This document shows positions 13,201-24,173 of a stretch of 64,000 nucleotides of DNA, piece after piece. Position numbers and translations under genes: made by a program. Source of the DNA: Anaeramoeba flamelloides (lineage: Eukaryota > Metamonada > Anaeramoebidae); NCBI GenBank assembly GCA_027625915.1, contig JANTQA010000026.1:868001-932000 (forward strand). The letters run 5' to 3'. The notes under the pieces are model-generated. The model saw only the letters and a program-made list of their open reading frames with translations. It was not told where the DNA came from and did no database searches. Each line of letters starts with the position of its first letter. The stretch's first letter is position 1.

Positions 13201-14554
13201 TTTGAAAATGATAATCATTTTTTTTGAAAATCTTTTTTTGATTTTTGATTTTTTCATTTTGATTGTGGTTTTGAGTTCGAGGTTGCCTTATCAAGATCTT
13301 TTTCCTTTTTCTTTTTTCTTTTCTATTTGGTTCCATTTTTTCGTTTTCCGCTTCTCTGATTTTCTCCTTTTTTGTTTCTATTTCGATTTCGATATCAAAT
13401 TTCATTTCTTTCTCCTTTTCGTTTTGAATTGTTTTTTGTTTTTGCTTTTTTATTTCGATGAATTTTCTTTTTCTGATTCTCTTTTTCTTTATCTGATTCT
13501 CTTTTTCCTTTGTTTCACCCTTCCCTTGACCTTTACCATTTCCTTTACCCTTTCCTTTAATATTTTTTACTGATCTTTGGCGATATATTCGTTTTTTTAA
13601 TCTAATCTTGCCTTGTTTCAATAACTCTGGTAATGAAGACAAAATTGTTTTACAGCGATTTAGTTTTTCCTCATCAGACTTTTGATCTTTTTCTTCATTT
13701 TTATTTTCGTTTTCTTTTTTTATTCCTCTTTTTGGTCCTGTTTCTAATTCCTTCCCATCTTTCATACCCATAATTTCATTTAACAATAGTTTCAATTCAA
13801 ATAAAGTAGCTTCAATTTTCTCGATAGTCGAGTACAAAATGGAATTTGTTTGTCTTTTCCTTTTTAAGCCATTTTGATAAATTTGAAAAAGATCAACAAC
13901 CTCTGTCCAAATTTTCAAACAATTCTCGAGTAACTTATTTACACCAAATTTCTTCATTTTCTCTTCGATTAATTGATCACCCTCATTAGTTGAATGGAAA
14001 AAAACCTTGTAAAAGTTAGTTTTACAAAATCCTATATCATATTTGATTTTGGAGATCTTTAAAGGTTCATTTTCTTGTTGAAGGTGTGGGAATTGAAACG
14101 AAAAACTATTGCTGTCGATTAAACTTGGTATTTTTTTGTCTTCATTGTACTCATAATAATTCTGATTATTATCGTGGTTGTGATTGCTAATGCTCCCAAC
14201 AAAGCCCTTATTTGAATTTAGGTCGAATTTTGTCCTCAAATTGAGATTTTTTTCGTTCGATTTACAGAATTGGATGGCTCGATCCAGCACAGTCTGGCCC
14301 TTTGCCCTGGCTTTTTTTGGTTGTGCGTTTTTTTTCATTTCTAGTACCTCTTCCTTCGTGGCAAATTGGTCTGTATACTTGCGAATTTCTTCGTTGTTGT
14401 GCTTAATTTTTTTCCATAACTTATGAACAGCAGTGAATAGCTGATTACTCGAGCCTTCATATTCGTGCTTTCTATAAAAGCAATTTACAAACAGTTCATA
14501 CCAATTCCTTGGTTGCTTATAGATCCTTTTTGAATTTAAAGAAAACTTTTTCAT
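10283..14554 (-). CDS. Large Lys/Asn-rich protein; C-terminal half faintly DDE-transposase-like
   Basis: A single uninterrupted frame of 1423 codons starting at ATG 14554. Residues ~10-60 (NWYELFVNCFYRK...LWKKI...YTDQFA) loosely resemble an HMG box. Residues ~270-700 are Lys/Glu/Asn-rich low complexity. The structured C-terminal half contains CGYLDGFYL (~residue 880), PVLTLIVNSSDIETHPHS followed by LWRDLKLDMLNI (~1000-1035), and KKCQNINCIHC (~1208). Their order and spacing recall a widespread eukaryotic DDE-like protein family with VDGGPDENP and a later Cys cluster before a Pro-rich HF segment. Here the expected DGGPD is NSSD, so any nuclease activity is doubtful. No flanking terminal repeats were found, so it looks like a host-resident or domesticated gene. 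The family call is from memory and weak; the ORF itself is convincing. Confidence 0.6.
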   Translation of the reverse strand: MKKFSLNSKRIYKQPRNWYELFVNCFYRKHEYEGSSNQLFTAVHKLWKKIKHNNEEIRKYTDQFATKEEVLEMKKNAQPKKARAKGQTVLDRAIQFCKSNEKNLNLRTKFDLNSNKGFVGSISNHNHDNNQNYYEYNEDKKIPSLIDSNSFSFQFPHLQQENEPLKISKIKYDIGFCKTNFYKVFFHSTNEGDQLIEEKMKKFGVNKLLENCLKIWTEVVDLFQIYQNGLKRKRQTNSILYSTIEKIEATLFELKLLLNEIMGMKDGKELETGPKRGIKKENENKNEEKDQKSDEEKLNRCKTILSSLPELLKQGKIRLKKRIYRQRSVKNIKGKGKGNGKGQGKGETKEKENQIKKKRIRKRKFIEIKKQKQKTIQNEKEKEMKFDIEIEIETKKEKIREAENEKMEPNRKEKRKRKKILIRQPRTQNHNQNEKIKNQKKIFKKNDYHFQKNNFKLIGDLNQEKEFNKTKKESNKTKNEFNKRNCNNEILCFNFQTWEEVNEKLRFENNMGKVFYPLKFEQIFKIKMFIKILDSISLNQIFNYFKIPKTFHNQNKLLIENQLLNLFPLLMIRNNDDSIFINLETIYDEEKLINLLSINNINNAKVLNSNYFKKIQPLLIFKGRKESDRKRESLQEKEKKQKNNNKNKNKNKNEKKTIDENQKKNKKKKKNKDENKNTNEKKKKDENLKNKKIKINNKILKFANKFEIVDSSNWHKYPTQNFTTVINHLPKFLYNYLIFLYCESQFTKGIWKIKASKCSNKRDKVQLFGNIPLNNNQFFFENLNTIQEYQRNFASPFFFQNLYSEIYCDIKLRDNNNDGNNENKNYGYVGSNNSEDTKDKKLISYLTRYRNPMLSYCHTQVCYLIEFSIMFQQYCSIISCGYLDGFYLNPNKQPKLANSLKNRQSRLYEDNVDYNRKGNNTHNLTGNVEEVNLDYLVLPTGFNILNNSTKASYFYDQYKRKHFKLPDRSETNIYNRSCKYNFPNIQSFVNDLFHLYQQKINSKLPVLTLIVNSSDIETHPHSIYSFLYFGRLWRDLKLDMLNICCFTEEIEEINPINSISTLLNKKINNNNNKFEKKYLQKLNLVQIGQREQHDRNGEAQENEENKNNNGNEKKIFIEEGLNQISEMMSVDTLKKHTTHGISIQKNSDPLSFTNRNNQDKFHYSDLKDVRTFFNSSNKIKLNKEKFNNIKNEITFLLKHTTKNENLLYFKKCQNINCIHCQKNKIKSTEIFDFLDLNNVEIPNPICSTQLENHFMTFIQVVEALKGTNTNDGSDTKGLKQLPLIIKPSNYKRLMKQKENEKLQSIVNEDLLFTNQKSKSKFQTNFIHNIRQGIGSSQYKNTFDGMDNSYINQNNTYFNNEFENINEFSYINNIHMNENNKNISNVEKQRNFLQINDNYKPKKYYDKVFPESRYLFEIENQKFI

Positions 14555-16264
14555 CGCAAGTTTTTTAAAAAAATGATAAAGCTCAACTTTGAGAAAAAGG
14601 TTCTGACAAAAAGTTTTCTAAAGTGTTGCCCAATCGTATCAAGGGATGATTTAGAAGGTTTAGAGTTCCTCTTTCCAAATTTTTTTTTATGACTTTTCTG
14701 AAAAAGCAGAAATTAAAGTTGTTTTTTTTTTTTTTTTTTAAAATGGGGTTTTAAATAAAATTTTTTCTCTTTTTGAAAATATGGTTTATTCTTCAGAAGT
14801 GGTTCTTAATTTTTAAAATTAACAAATTCAATTTAAATATTCTTACTCTTGATGAAAAAGGAAAATTGCCAAAGAATTTCTGAGTTAGGGAATTTTGTTT
14901 TTCAAGGACTAGAATACTTTTTGTTTGGTTTTCTAACTTTTCCAATATTTTTTTTTTTTTTGACAACACTTTGAGAAAAAGATAAGTTAAATCTTCCTTT
15001 GACATTTTAACAAAAATGCTTTTCAGAAACTTCTTTGTTAGGTTAGTGGAGACTATGGCAATTTAGAGAAAGAAAATCAATATTATTTTGCTTTTTTTAA
15101 TTTTGAAAAGTATCAGAAATCGTCAATAATGTGAATTACTTTCTCACTTGTTGTTTAATCTTTTTTTTTTTTTGAAATAGTTCCAAAAGTATAAAAAACT
15201 CAACCGTTGTATGAAACTTTATTATTTTTTTTCGTTGGAAGTCAACAAAAATAAGCTTATTTTTGAGTTTTTTTTGAAATAAAATTAGAAGAGAAAAACA
15301 AAAGAAAAATTAAAATAAGAGTTGTTTGTTTGAAGAAAAAAAAACTTTGTTTTTTTGAAATATTTGTATTCTTGAGAATAAGTCTGGACTATTAAGACAA
15401 ACTTTAGAATTTACAACCCATTTATAGAGAAAAAATGAAACTGAGAAACTTGTTCTTTATTAAGCTAGAAACTTTGTATTTTCATTTGAAAATGATAACT
15501 ATTTTATCAATAAAAGAAGCGAATATTTTTCTAGTAATTACTTGTCACCTTTCAACTAATTTGAAAGAATTAAAAAGAGAACCCAAAGATACCTTGACAA
15601 AATGACATTATTTTTTATTGTTGTTAAATTATTTGGGTTTCATAGTATTTGAGAAATACAAGAAATTAACAAAGTTCGAAAAAAGTAAGTGAAGAATAAT
15701 TCGACAGATTCTGATTCTTTCACGAACATTCTCACTCCAATTTTTTGCCTTATATAAGAAAAAAGAATTTTGATTCTTTTAGAGGAATTTTATGAATTTT
15801 CAATTGAGAAAATTGCATTATAATTTCTTATTTTTAAATAAAAGAATCTATTCACCCAAATTTTTCTTAATGTACTTTCTTTCAAAGTGCCCCCAACTCA
15901 ATTTCTTTTATTGGTTCTAGCTTTACCACACTTTTTTAGCAAATATTTTATAGTCAGCAAAATAACAAAATTAATTGTTTTGGAAATTGTTTTACAAGAT
16001 AAAACCATAAGGAGAATGATTTTGATTTTATGGAGAATTTACATTTATTTCAAAAACTCACAACTTTGCATTACTTTTTGGATGATAATAAGTGGAACAA
16101 AATTTTCAGTCAGTTTTCCTAAAAAAAGATTTCGTAATAAAGTAACAATATCAATTTTTTATATAGCTTCAAAGAAACTTAAATTGATAATTTTAGAATT
16201 AGGTACTTTGACGACCTATTTTAATTATCAGGGAAGTAATTTTTTTTGAACAACTGAATGAAAA

Positions 16265-16745
16265 TACTGTAGTCAAAATAAAGCGGCAAAAAAATTTAAT
16301 GTGTGTTTCAAAATAAAAAGCGTGTTTTTTTGTTATAGAAAACCTATACATTAACCAATCAAAGAAACCAATAATAAACCCGAAAAAATATGGTATTGGT
16401 ATCTTAAAGTTCGATTATTTAAAAAGAAATTCTAAAAATGAAGGATCAAATTGCAAAATTTATCTCAAAAAATAGAGTAAATTTTTCAAAGAAAATTTTT
16501 ATCATCAAAAAAACAAAAAATTTCAAAAAAATTGAGAATATTATGGAAAATTTTCAACTATTTGCATGAATAATTTAAATTTCACTGAAAATAACCAGAC
16601 CTTTACTTTCAAAATTGATTTGGGCTTAAGTGTACTATTTGGTAGTAGATTGGATGTTACATTGGTACAAGAATAAAAAAAAGCATGGATAATATTTTGA
16701 AACACTGTTTATACTAGTTGTGCACGCATTATTTTGATCACTGTA
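16265..16745 (+). mobile_element. Family R element, copy A (~481 bp, TIR)
   Basis: Left end TACTGTAGTCAAAATAAAGC and right end ATTATTTTGATCACTGTA are imperfect inverses, each with TA at the tip. The body matches copies at 16818, 51678 and, inverted, 49998-50528. No coding frame. It fits a non-autonomous TA-target element. Confidence 0.7.
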
Positions 16746-16817
16746 TTGAACTTTTTATTGACCAATTAACAGTATTATTTTTGTATTTTTTAATATTATG
16801 TATTGAAAAAAATCTCC

Positions 16818-17294
16818 CACTGTTGTTAAAATAAAGCGTGTAGAAAAGTTAAATCCAGGTTTCAAAAAAAAATGGTGTTTTTTTGTTAGAGAAAACCTTT
16901 ACATTAACTCATCAAAGAAACCAACAATAAATAATGAATAAATATGGAATTGGTATCTTAAAGTACTATTAATAAAAAAGAAATTCTAAAAATGACAGAT
17001 CAAATGAGAAAATTTATTTCAAAAAATTGAGTTAATTTTTTCATCAAACACAAAAAACAATAAAAATTTTCGAAAATTGAGAAAACTTCGAAAAATTTTG
17101 AACTAATTACAATCCTTATTTAACTTTTACTGAAAATATCCAGGGGTGTACTTTCAAAATTGAATTGAACTTAATTATACTATTGGGTAGTTGATTGTAT
17201 GTTGAATTGGGATAAGAAGAAAGAAAAAACATCTACTATATTTTGAAATAATGATTATAGTTTAAGGGGCACGCATTATTTTGATGGATGTGTA
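16818..17294 (+). mobile_element. Family R element, copy B, head-to-tail with copy A
   Basis: Begins near CACTGTTGTTAAAATAAAGC and ends near GGCACGCATTATTTTGATGG. It follows copy A in the same orientation after about 70 bp. The two share an internal segment around GGTATTGGTATCTTAAAG / GGAATTGGTATCTTAAAG. Confidence 0.65.
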
Positions 17295-17450
17295 TTAAAA
17301 AAAGCCTGACAAGATTTTATATCATAGACATTAGTAAAATTAATGTGTAATTTCTTTTATTGAAGAACCAAATCCTTTTATTTAAAAATCAAACTTTGTA
17401 AAACATAAATATATACTTATTATAATTTTAATTAATTAAATTATTCTTGT

Positions 17451-17651
17451 TACAGTCAGTTCCACTTATAAGGCACAAACTTTCAACGATATTTAAGGCA
17501 CAAAAAAATCTCAAATTAATATACAAAATTTGTAATTTCTTTTTTTTACAATTTGTTTTACTAGAATCCGAATTTTGTTCCTTAATTTGAGATTTTTATT
17601 GTCCCTTAAATTTCTTTCGAAGTTTGTGCCTGAGAAGTGGAACTGAATGTA
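17451..17651. mobile_element. TACAGTC palindromic MITE, copy 2
   Basis: Starts TACAGTCAGTTCCACTTAT and ends with an inverse carrying several substitutions (GTGGAACTGAATGTA). About 201 bp and more diverged than copy 1. Confidence 0.8.
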
Positions 17652-19062
17652 ATAAAAATATTCAATTTATAAAAAAACAAGAATAATTATTAACTTTTAC
17701 CAAACTCCTAGTAAACTTCTGTAAAAGTCGATTGTTTTTCAAAATAAGTAGACCTAAGTATTTTATCAAACTTTTAAATGTATATTCTAGAGATACCTCA
17801 CTTTAATGAATTTTTGATATATTTGTTATGAAGTTACTTATTTTTTATTTTTTTTTTATTTTATAAAAGGTTTTGATTGTAAATTTTTTATATAAAAACA
17901 TTTAAGAACTACTGACAAATGGAAAAATATGTTCTGTGTCTTCCAATAAGTCTTTAGGCATTCCTAAATCTCAAAAATCTTTACCCAGCTTGATCTCAGA
18001 AGTAAAAATGAAATATTTTTACAAAAATTATCTGTACTCATATCTAAAAAAAGTTAAAGAGGATTGGAAAAAATCAACTTTTTGAGAAAATTTCACTTTA
18101 GAACAAATCTTAACACCATGAAACCTTGTATCGAATTTATTATCTTTCTTTTCGTCTTCTTCTTCTTTTTTTAGTTATTCAACGAAAATTTAGAGGGTTT
18201 GAAAAACTGTTGTAAAATGATAGAATTAGCAATTTGCATTTTTTGATGATAAATCGTTTGTTATTTCCAAATAAAAAAAATTAAATTTAGATAAAGACAT
18301 AGTAACAGGTTTGGTATTGTATTGAATCCACCAAAATTCACATTTCCGAAAAAGATCATTTTTTTTTCATTCAACGAACAAAGTATTTTTTTAGATTTGC
18401 AAAAACTGTCATTTTTTAAAAATTGAAAGTAATTTTTTTCTCAAAACTTTTCCCAAGAAAAATCTTTAATTCTGAATTAAAAATAAAACCAAGTAAAGAA
18501 GAAGTAATTATTTCAAATTTTAAACACAAGATCTGGAATTAAATGATACATATTTAAATTTTCTGGCTCAATTTTTTATTTTATTATTATTCTAATGTGT
18601 AAATTTGTATGCTAAGATAGTGTATTATGATATTTTATACTGCTATATCTATACATACATGAAAATTTTTAGTTTTGGAAATTATTTTCATGATTCAATT
18701 TTAGATGATACAAGGTTCTAAAAATATTTAAATTGGAATAAACTCTCTGGAAATGATTCTTTCTTTCATCTTTCAAAGAAAATCAGTTTTATCATTCGAT
18801 CCCTTTTCTTTTCATAATAATTCTTAAAAAACTTTTTTATTGAGATTATTTAATTCTTTTTTTTTTATTAGAACACAAAAATAGATGATATATAGATAGA
18901 ACTATGAAAATTTGATCTTTTAGAAGAAAATTCAACGAAAATAAAAAAGCATAAAGCCGACCAATTATATTTTGTTTTAAAAACAATCGAACTATTCCTA
19001 ACCAAAAAAAGCTCAAAAATATTGATTCTTCTTACCCTTTGTTTTTTTTTTTCTAAATTATC

Positions 19063-19263
19063 TACAGCCAGTTCCACTTTTAACACACATATTATCAAGA
19101 AAATTTAAGGAACAAAAAAATCTCAAATTAAGGCACAAAATTTGTAATTTTTTTTTTTATACAATTTATATGAATAGAATCTGATTTTTGTCCCTTAATT
19201 TGAGATATTTATCGTGCCTTAAATTCCATTGAAGTTTGTTCCTTAAAAGTGGAACTGACTGTA
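19063..19263. mobile_element. TACAGTC palindromic MITE, copy 3
   Basis: Begins TACAGCCAGTTCCACTTTTA and ends GGAACTGACTGTA. About 201 bp; the first GGCACA motif in the left arm has decayed. Confidence 0.8.
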
Positions 19264-19794
19264 TAATATTATAGGAATTATCCTGATCAAATCATATATT
19301 TTTTTAATAGAACATAATTTGAATATTTTTAATTACGAAAAAAACGTTTTCTGTTGTTTCTGTTATTTTTAAATTTTGAAAATTTCATTTTTGTTTCATT
19401 TTCAAATATTTCATTTTATAATCTATTTGATAAAAAAATAATTTCATCACTAAGACCAAGAGGACAATATTTTCTTCACATACACCACAAATATTCAAAT
19501 AATGAGATCAGTAAAGAAAACAAAATGATATTGTGTTATTTTTTCAAAATTCATGTATTTACTTTTATGGTATGAGCCTAGAAAAAATATATTTTGTTTT
19601 TAGAAAAAAATCTTTTGAGTATTCATCAACTAAAAATCTTTGTAAAACCATTTTCTAATTAAAATTTCCGATTATTTCGAGATTTTAAATTTATTTTTCG
19701 TTTATTTTTTAAAATTATTCAATGGGTATTAATTTATTTCTCCATGTTTTTCTTTTTCTTTTTTCTTTTTTTTTAAAAAATCAAAAATATTAAT

Positions 19795-19973
19795 TTTAGT
19801 TCCACTACTAAGACAAAAACTTTGAATAAAATTCAAGGAACAAAAAAAACCCTCAAATTAAAGCACAAAATTCAAATTCTTGTCAAATAATTTCTAAAAA
19901 ATGTGCTATAATTTGAGATTTTTCTGTACCTTAAATTTTGAAAAAGTTTGTGCATTAAAAATCAAACTCACTA
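19795..19973. mobile_element. TACAGTC palindromic MITE, copy 4, decayed
   Basis: Internal motifs (CTCAAATTAAAGCACAAAATTC and TTTGAGATTTTTCTGTACC) identify it, but both tips have lost the TACAGTC sequence. It is probably the oldest copy. Confidence 0.6.
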
Positions 19974-20174
19974 TATACTTATCTTATCTACAACGATTTA
20001 TAGAGAATATAAGAATCCCTAAAAATTTAGTCATAAAGTGTAAACTAACCAAAACAATAAATTTTTTTTTTTAAAAAAATGGTAAAAATTTTTTTTTAAT
20101 CATTTTTTAAACAATTTTTCTCTAATTGTCAGATCTAAACTCAAACACGATTAATAAGTAAACTTATTTATCAA

Positions 20175-20410
20175 TACTGACAAATTCAAATAAATATCTA
20201 AAAATTTTTTACTTCATTTTCCATTTTACAAATTTTTTTAAACAATCTTCGAAGAAAGTATTTTATTCATTTAAATGTTAAAAAACTTTGTAAAATTGGT
20301 TGTGTTTCAAAAGGCTCGTTCTCTAGAGTTGTTTTAAAAGTAGAGATATGAGATTACAAAATGAGAAATTAAATTAAAAATTTAATTAAATATATTTGAA
20401 TTTATCAGTA
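20175..20410. repeat. Family V element, copy 2 (~236 bp)
   Basis: Begins TACTGACAAATTCAAATA and ends TATTTGAATTTATCAGTA. It matches 691-928 throughout, including an internal AACTTTGTAAAATTGGTTG segment. Confidence 0.75.
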
Positions 20411-21229
20411 TCTCGTACTAGAAACCTGGTCCTTCATGACCTAATTTCAAATTTTATTTCATATAATAAAAAACAATTAATTTGTTTTCAGAAAAAAAAT
20501 TTAATAATAACTAATTATATATCTTTTTTATTTCTGTATTTGTTTCTAAAACACTCAATTAAATCATTTTGCAAAACTTTTTTAGATCGAATTCAAAATA
20601 ACAATGCACTACTTCTGTATACCATCCTTTTCGTTTGTTAATAAAAGAATATTTTTTATTTAATTTTCCAAATTTTTATCATTGGTGGGTTGATAAAACA
20701 ACCAAGATCTTCGAGAAGATCAATCATAAATGAAAATTTTTTGAAGTTAATAAAGATCTTGTCAAATTTCATTTGAGAGACAAGATAAATTTTATTAATT
20801 TGAATGTACCAGTAATAGCACACTTAAAGATCACTTAAATCAAAGGAGGACAGAGCTCCCTTAAAATTTAAATTTTAGGATTAAATTAGAAAAGTAACTC
20901 GATGGATAAACCCAATTGAAATCGAAACCACAAATAATCCTTCAAAAAAAAAGGATTCACAAGACTTCAAAGATAAAAATGGAGAAAATAATTTGTTTTG
21001 TTTTTTTTTGAAAAATAACAAAAACAACAATACAAATAAAAAAGTAAAATTCCAACAAGAACAAAATTGCTTATTAAAATTTTTATTTTGTTTCTCATTC
21101 GCTTTTCATTAAAGAAGTGTTACCTTAAATAGATTGAAATTTTTGAATCTTTGACAACAAGAAAGATTTTTTTTTTATTTTGTTTTATTTGATTTGATAT
21201 GGAGAATGACCAGATTTTGGAAGATTTGA

Positions 21230-21370
21230 ATGTGGTCAAGTAAACATGATTTAAATGCATTTTTGATCAAAGTAAGTAATAAGTTAATAGATTTATTAAA
21301 ACAAATGGGGGTTGTGAAAACAAGTTTAGAAAATCAACAAAAACAAAAAAAAAAAAATTCCAATTTGTAA
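21230..21370 (+). CDS. Possible 46-residue small protein or exon, unrecognised
   Basis: An ATG frame gives a 46-residue amphipathic, coiled-coil-like peptide (MWSSKHDLNAFLIKVSNKLI...). An overlapping frame starting at ATG 21199 reads MENDQILEDLNVVK before a stop with GTAAAC next to it, which could be a first exon. The composition is less AT-driven than the surroundings. It converges on rpb12 about 100 bp away. I do not recognise it. Chance or 3-prime UTR sequence remains possible. Confidence 0.2.
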   Translation: MWSSKHDLNAFLIKVSNKLIDLLKQMGVVKTSLENQQKQKKKNSNL

Positions 21371-21475
21371 AATATAATTATTTTAATAAAGGGTTGTTTG
21401 TGAGAATGAATTGTATATTTCTTGTGAAAATTTTCAGAAGCTAAATATGTCTTCAGAAAAATAGCTTGTAAAAAG

Positions 21476-21719
21476 TTAACGTGCTTCAAATTGAATTACT
21501 ATTTTGAAAAGTTAAAATAAAAAAAAAAAAAAGAAATAACGTAATAAATAAGAAAACAAAAGGAAACTTTCGAAAAAGAAAAATGTAAACAAAAAAAAAA
21601 TTACTTCTTTTTGTCCTTTTTTTATATAAAATACGATAGCCACAAGACCTGCACCGAATTGGATCAGTTGGTTTAACGTTGTTTTGTTTTCCACAGCTAC
21701 CACAAATGTAGATTGTCAT
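21476..21719 (-). CDS. rpb12: RNA polymerases I/II/III shared subunit RPB12 (RPABC4)
   Basis: Two exons, 21605-21719 and 21476-21498, joined across a 106-nt GT-AG intron (21499-21604), encode 45 residues. The start [10 protein letters not shown], the four-Cys zinc site (CGSC at residues 6-9 and CRSC at residues 23-26, inside [12 protein letters not shown]), YKKRTKR and the spliced C-terminal IIQFEAR match the family end to end. RPB12 is a small zinc-binding structural subunit common to the three nuclear RNA polymerases. The intron falls between KRTKR and the last six residues and is phase 1. Without splicing the frame reads into a Phe-rich tail unlike the family, which confirms the intron. 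Confidence 0.93.
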
Positions 21720-22550
21720 TTGATAAGTTAAACGAAAAATAAAAAAACTAAGATAAAGTAAATTGAAAAAAATGAATCATTCTTTTAATATGTTCATGTT
21801 TTAATAAATCCTTGACTTTTCTATTTGAGAAGTAAACCAGAGTATTTTTCCAGAAAAAGTCTCAGTCATATTTGAAATTGAAAAGTCGATAAGCTTGTTG
21901 TATATTTGATTTTCAAGAAATGATAAGTTTGGTATTTTCTTTTTTTCTCTACAAGACTCTTTAACCTGTACAGGAGTAAATTTAACTATTTTTTTTTCAA
22001 ATTGTTACCAAGAAGAGAAAGCGGGGATTGGAATTTGAAGAAAATCTATTCTAGTTTTGGGTTTTCCCATTTCAATACTTGAAGATCATATTGGTAGGTT
22101 TTAATTAACTGAAATTTTCTTTTTTTAACACTTGTCAATAATACTTATCAGATCTCCTCAATTAGGTGACATTTTTGAAACTATTCTTTAAATATTCTTT
22201 AGTTTTAGAAATTCTTAAAATTAATTTTTATGAGATAAATCAATTTTTTTTTATTTTTCCATAAAAAACAAAAACTATCAAAGAATCTCAAATAAATCAT
22301 CAAAAGTCCCAATTCTAAAATAAAAATTAGTAAATTTAAGCTGATTTATCAAATTAAAACTTTGAAATGTTCCCTGATTTAAAAACCTTTTTTTAGAAAT
22401 GTGAATGAAAATTTTGTTCAATTTATTTTGCAACAAATAGTAGATAAAGCAAAATTCATAAAAAGTATTTTATATAAAATATTATTATCACTCTTCGAAT
22501 TAATTTTGGATTTAATTTATTGGAATATAAAATTAACATTAGTTTTCAAA

Positions 22551-23253
22551 TTAAGGGCCGAGTCATTATGTTGAATTTTTTTTTTTTTGAAATAGAAAAA
22601 AACTTTTTCGTAATTTTTATGAGTACCTAACTCCAATCAAAAACCAACCAACCTATGACGTATGATCGATCTCCTAAAATCAACAACTAAAGATGAGGAA
22701 ATTTTTAGAAAAAACACCAAAGAGCTACACACAATTTCCAAATAGAATGGTTAGAATATACAATTTCGAAAACAGCTATGTTAGTTTTGAAGTGTCGTTC
22801 TTTTGCGCTTTTTGAGATATAGGTGATTTTTTTTTATATTTTTTTTTCAATTCTCAAATGAGTTATTTTTATCGTAAAAATATTAAATCATCCAAACTTG
22901 GTCAAATTTAGAGGATTACAAAATAAACACAAATCAGATTAAACCGAATTAAATTGATTGCGAAATTCAAGAAAGCAATTTGTTTTAAATTTATGAAATT
23001 TAACCATTTGGAAATAGAAAATGAGAAAAGATCAATTTTTTTTTTTTAAATTTTGAATTTTTTGAAATTGAGAACTCTTTTAAACTTATTTTTATTTGTT
23101 GAATTTTTTGCCAAAGAGATTTACTGGAATTTTTTTTTTTTGTTATTTCAATTTTGTCAACCAAAAGAAGGGCTTTTCTACAATACCCTTTTTAGGTTTC
23201 TGATCATCTCCTTGAGTATGGTGCATATTCATAGCAAATGACTAGACCCTTAA
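22551..23253 (+). mobile_element. Family X element, copy 1 (~703 bp, TTAA-bounded)
   Basis: Starts TTAAGGGCCGAGTCATTATG and ends AATGACTAGACCCTTAA, imperfect inverses with TTAA on both sides. Two further copies lie at 31762-32463 (inverted) and 42402-43099. All share a conserved centre (ATCAAAAACCAACCAACCTA) and an internal inverted pair built on GCGCTTTTT. TTAA targets fit a piggyBac-like non-autonomous element, although the tips read GGG...CCC rather than the usual CCC...GGG. Confidence 0.75.
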
Positions 23254-23970
23254 ACATTTTTTCTTGTCTAATTAGATCTTTAATGTGTAAATAGGATCAA
23301 GAATTGTCTAAACTAACTATTTTACAATAATATATTGAATATATGAAAAAGCTTCACTCATGAAGATTTTGAAATATATAATACTACTTAACGGGTTATG
23401 GTCTACATTTCAATTTAAATTTTAGATCTTTGTTGATTCTTTTTTCTATTTGCTAAAAGTTTAAGGAATTCGTAGATTAATTTTTTTTTTGTAGATAATT
23501 CGGTTTTATTGAAGTAGAGATCATTATAAACAAAATTTCATTAAAAATTTCCCAATTTTTTTTTAATTTTTTTTTTTATTTTTATTTTTTTTTTTTTTTT
23601 TTTATTTTATTTTATTTTTGAATGAAAAACAAATATTTCTAGTGTATAGAACTGAATATTAAATTATAATTTTTTTTTATAATTGATGACTTCAATTTAT
23701 AAAAATATTTATTTTCAAAATTTGATTTTTAATTAGCCAATGATTTTAAAATATATCCTATATCAGCAAAGTATATAAAAGGATTCAGAATGTTGGAAAA
23801 TTTTTTAATTAATTTATCGATAATCTTGCCCAACCTTAATAATTTTCAAAAATATTTAATAAGTATCCAGTTAGGTAAGGTGGATTTACTTCATACTCAA
23901 GGAGTTTTTTGATCTCTAAAAATGATATTATGGAATTTCTCTTCTTTTGATTCGAAAAAATAAAAAGAAA

Positions 23971-24173
23971 TACAGTCACTTTCATTTTTAAGGTACAAAC
24001 TTTCAACGAAATTTAAGGCACAAAAAAAATCTCAAATTAAGGCACAAAATTTGGAATTTTTTTATTTTACAATTTATTTTACTAGAATTTGAATTTTGTG
24101 CTTTAATTTGAGATTTTTTTTTGTGCCTTAAATTTCGTTGAAAGTTTGTGCCTTAAAAGTGAAACTGACTGTA
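23971..24173. mobile_element. TACAGTC palindromic MITE, copy 5
   Basis: About 203 bp, starting TACAGTCACTTTCATTTTTA and ending GAAACTGACTGTA. The three TTAAGGCACAAA-type motifs are well kept in both arms. Confidence 0.85.

Larger units (their letters stand above)
14555..21475. other. Long intergenic stretch with several dispersed repeats
   Basis: Holds two head-to-tail family R copies (16265-17294), three TACAGTC palindromes (17451, 19063 and a decayed one at 19795) and family V copy 2. Frames at 14793-15005, 15887-16249, 18868-19098 and 20396-20641 have only AT-driven composition and no recognisable domain. A possible small ORF at 21230-21370 is listed separately. Confidence 0.45.

Noticed and set aside
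13202-13573. 123-codon plus frame
   Set aside because: Antisense of the Lys/Glu-rich stretch of the minus-strand 1423-codon gene.
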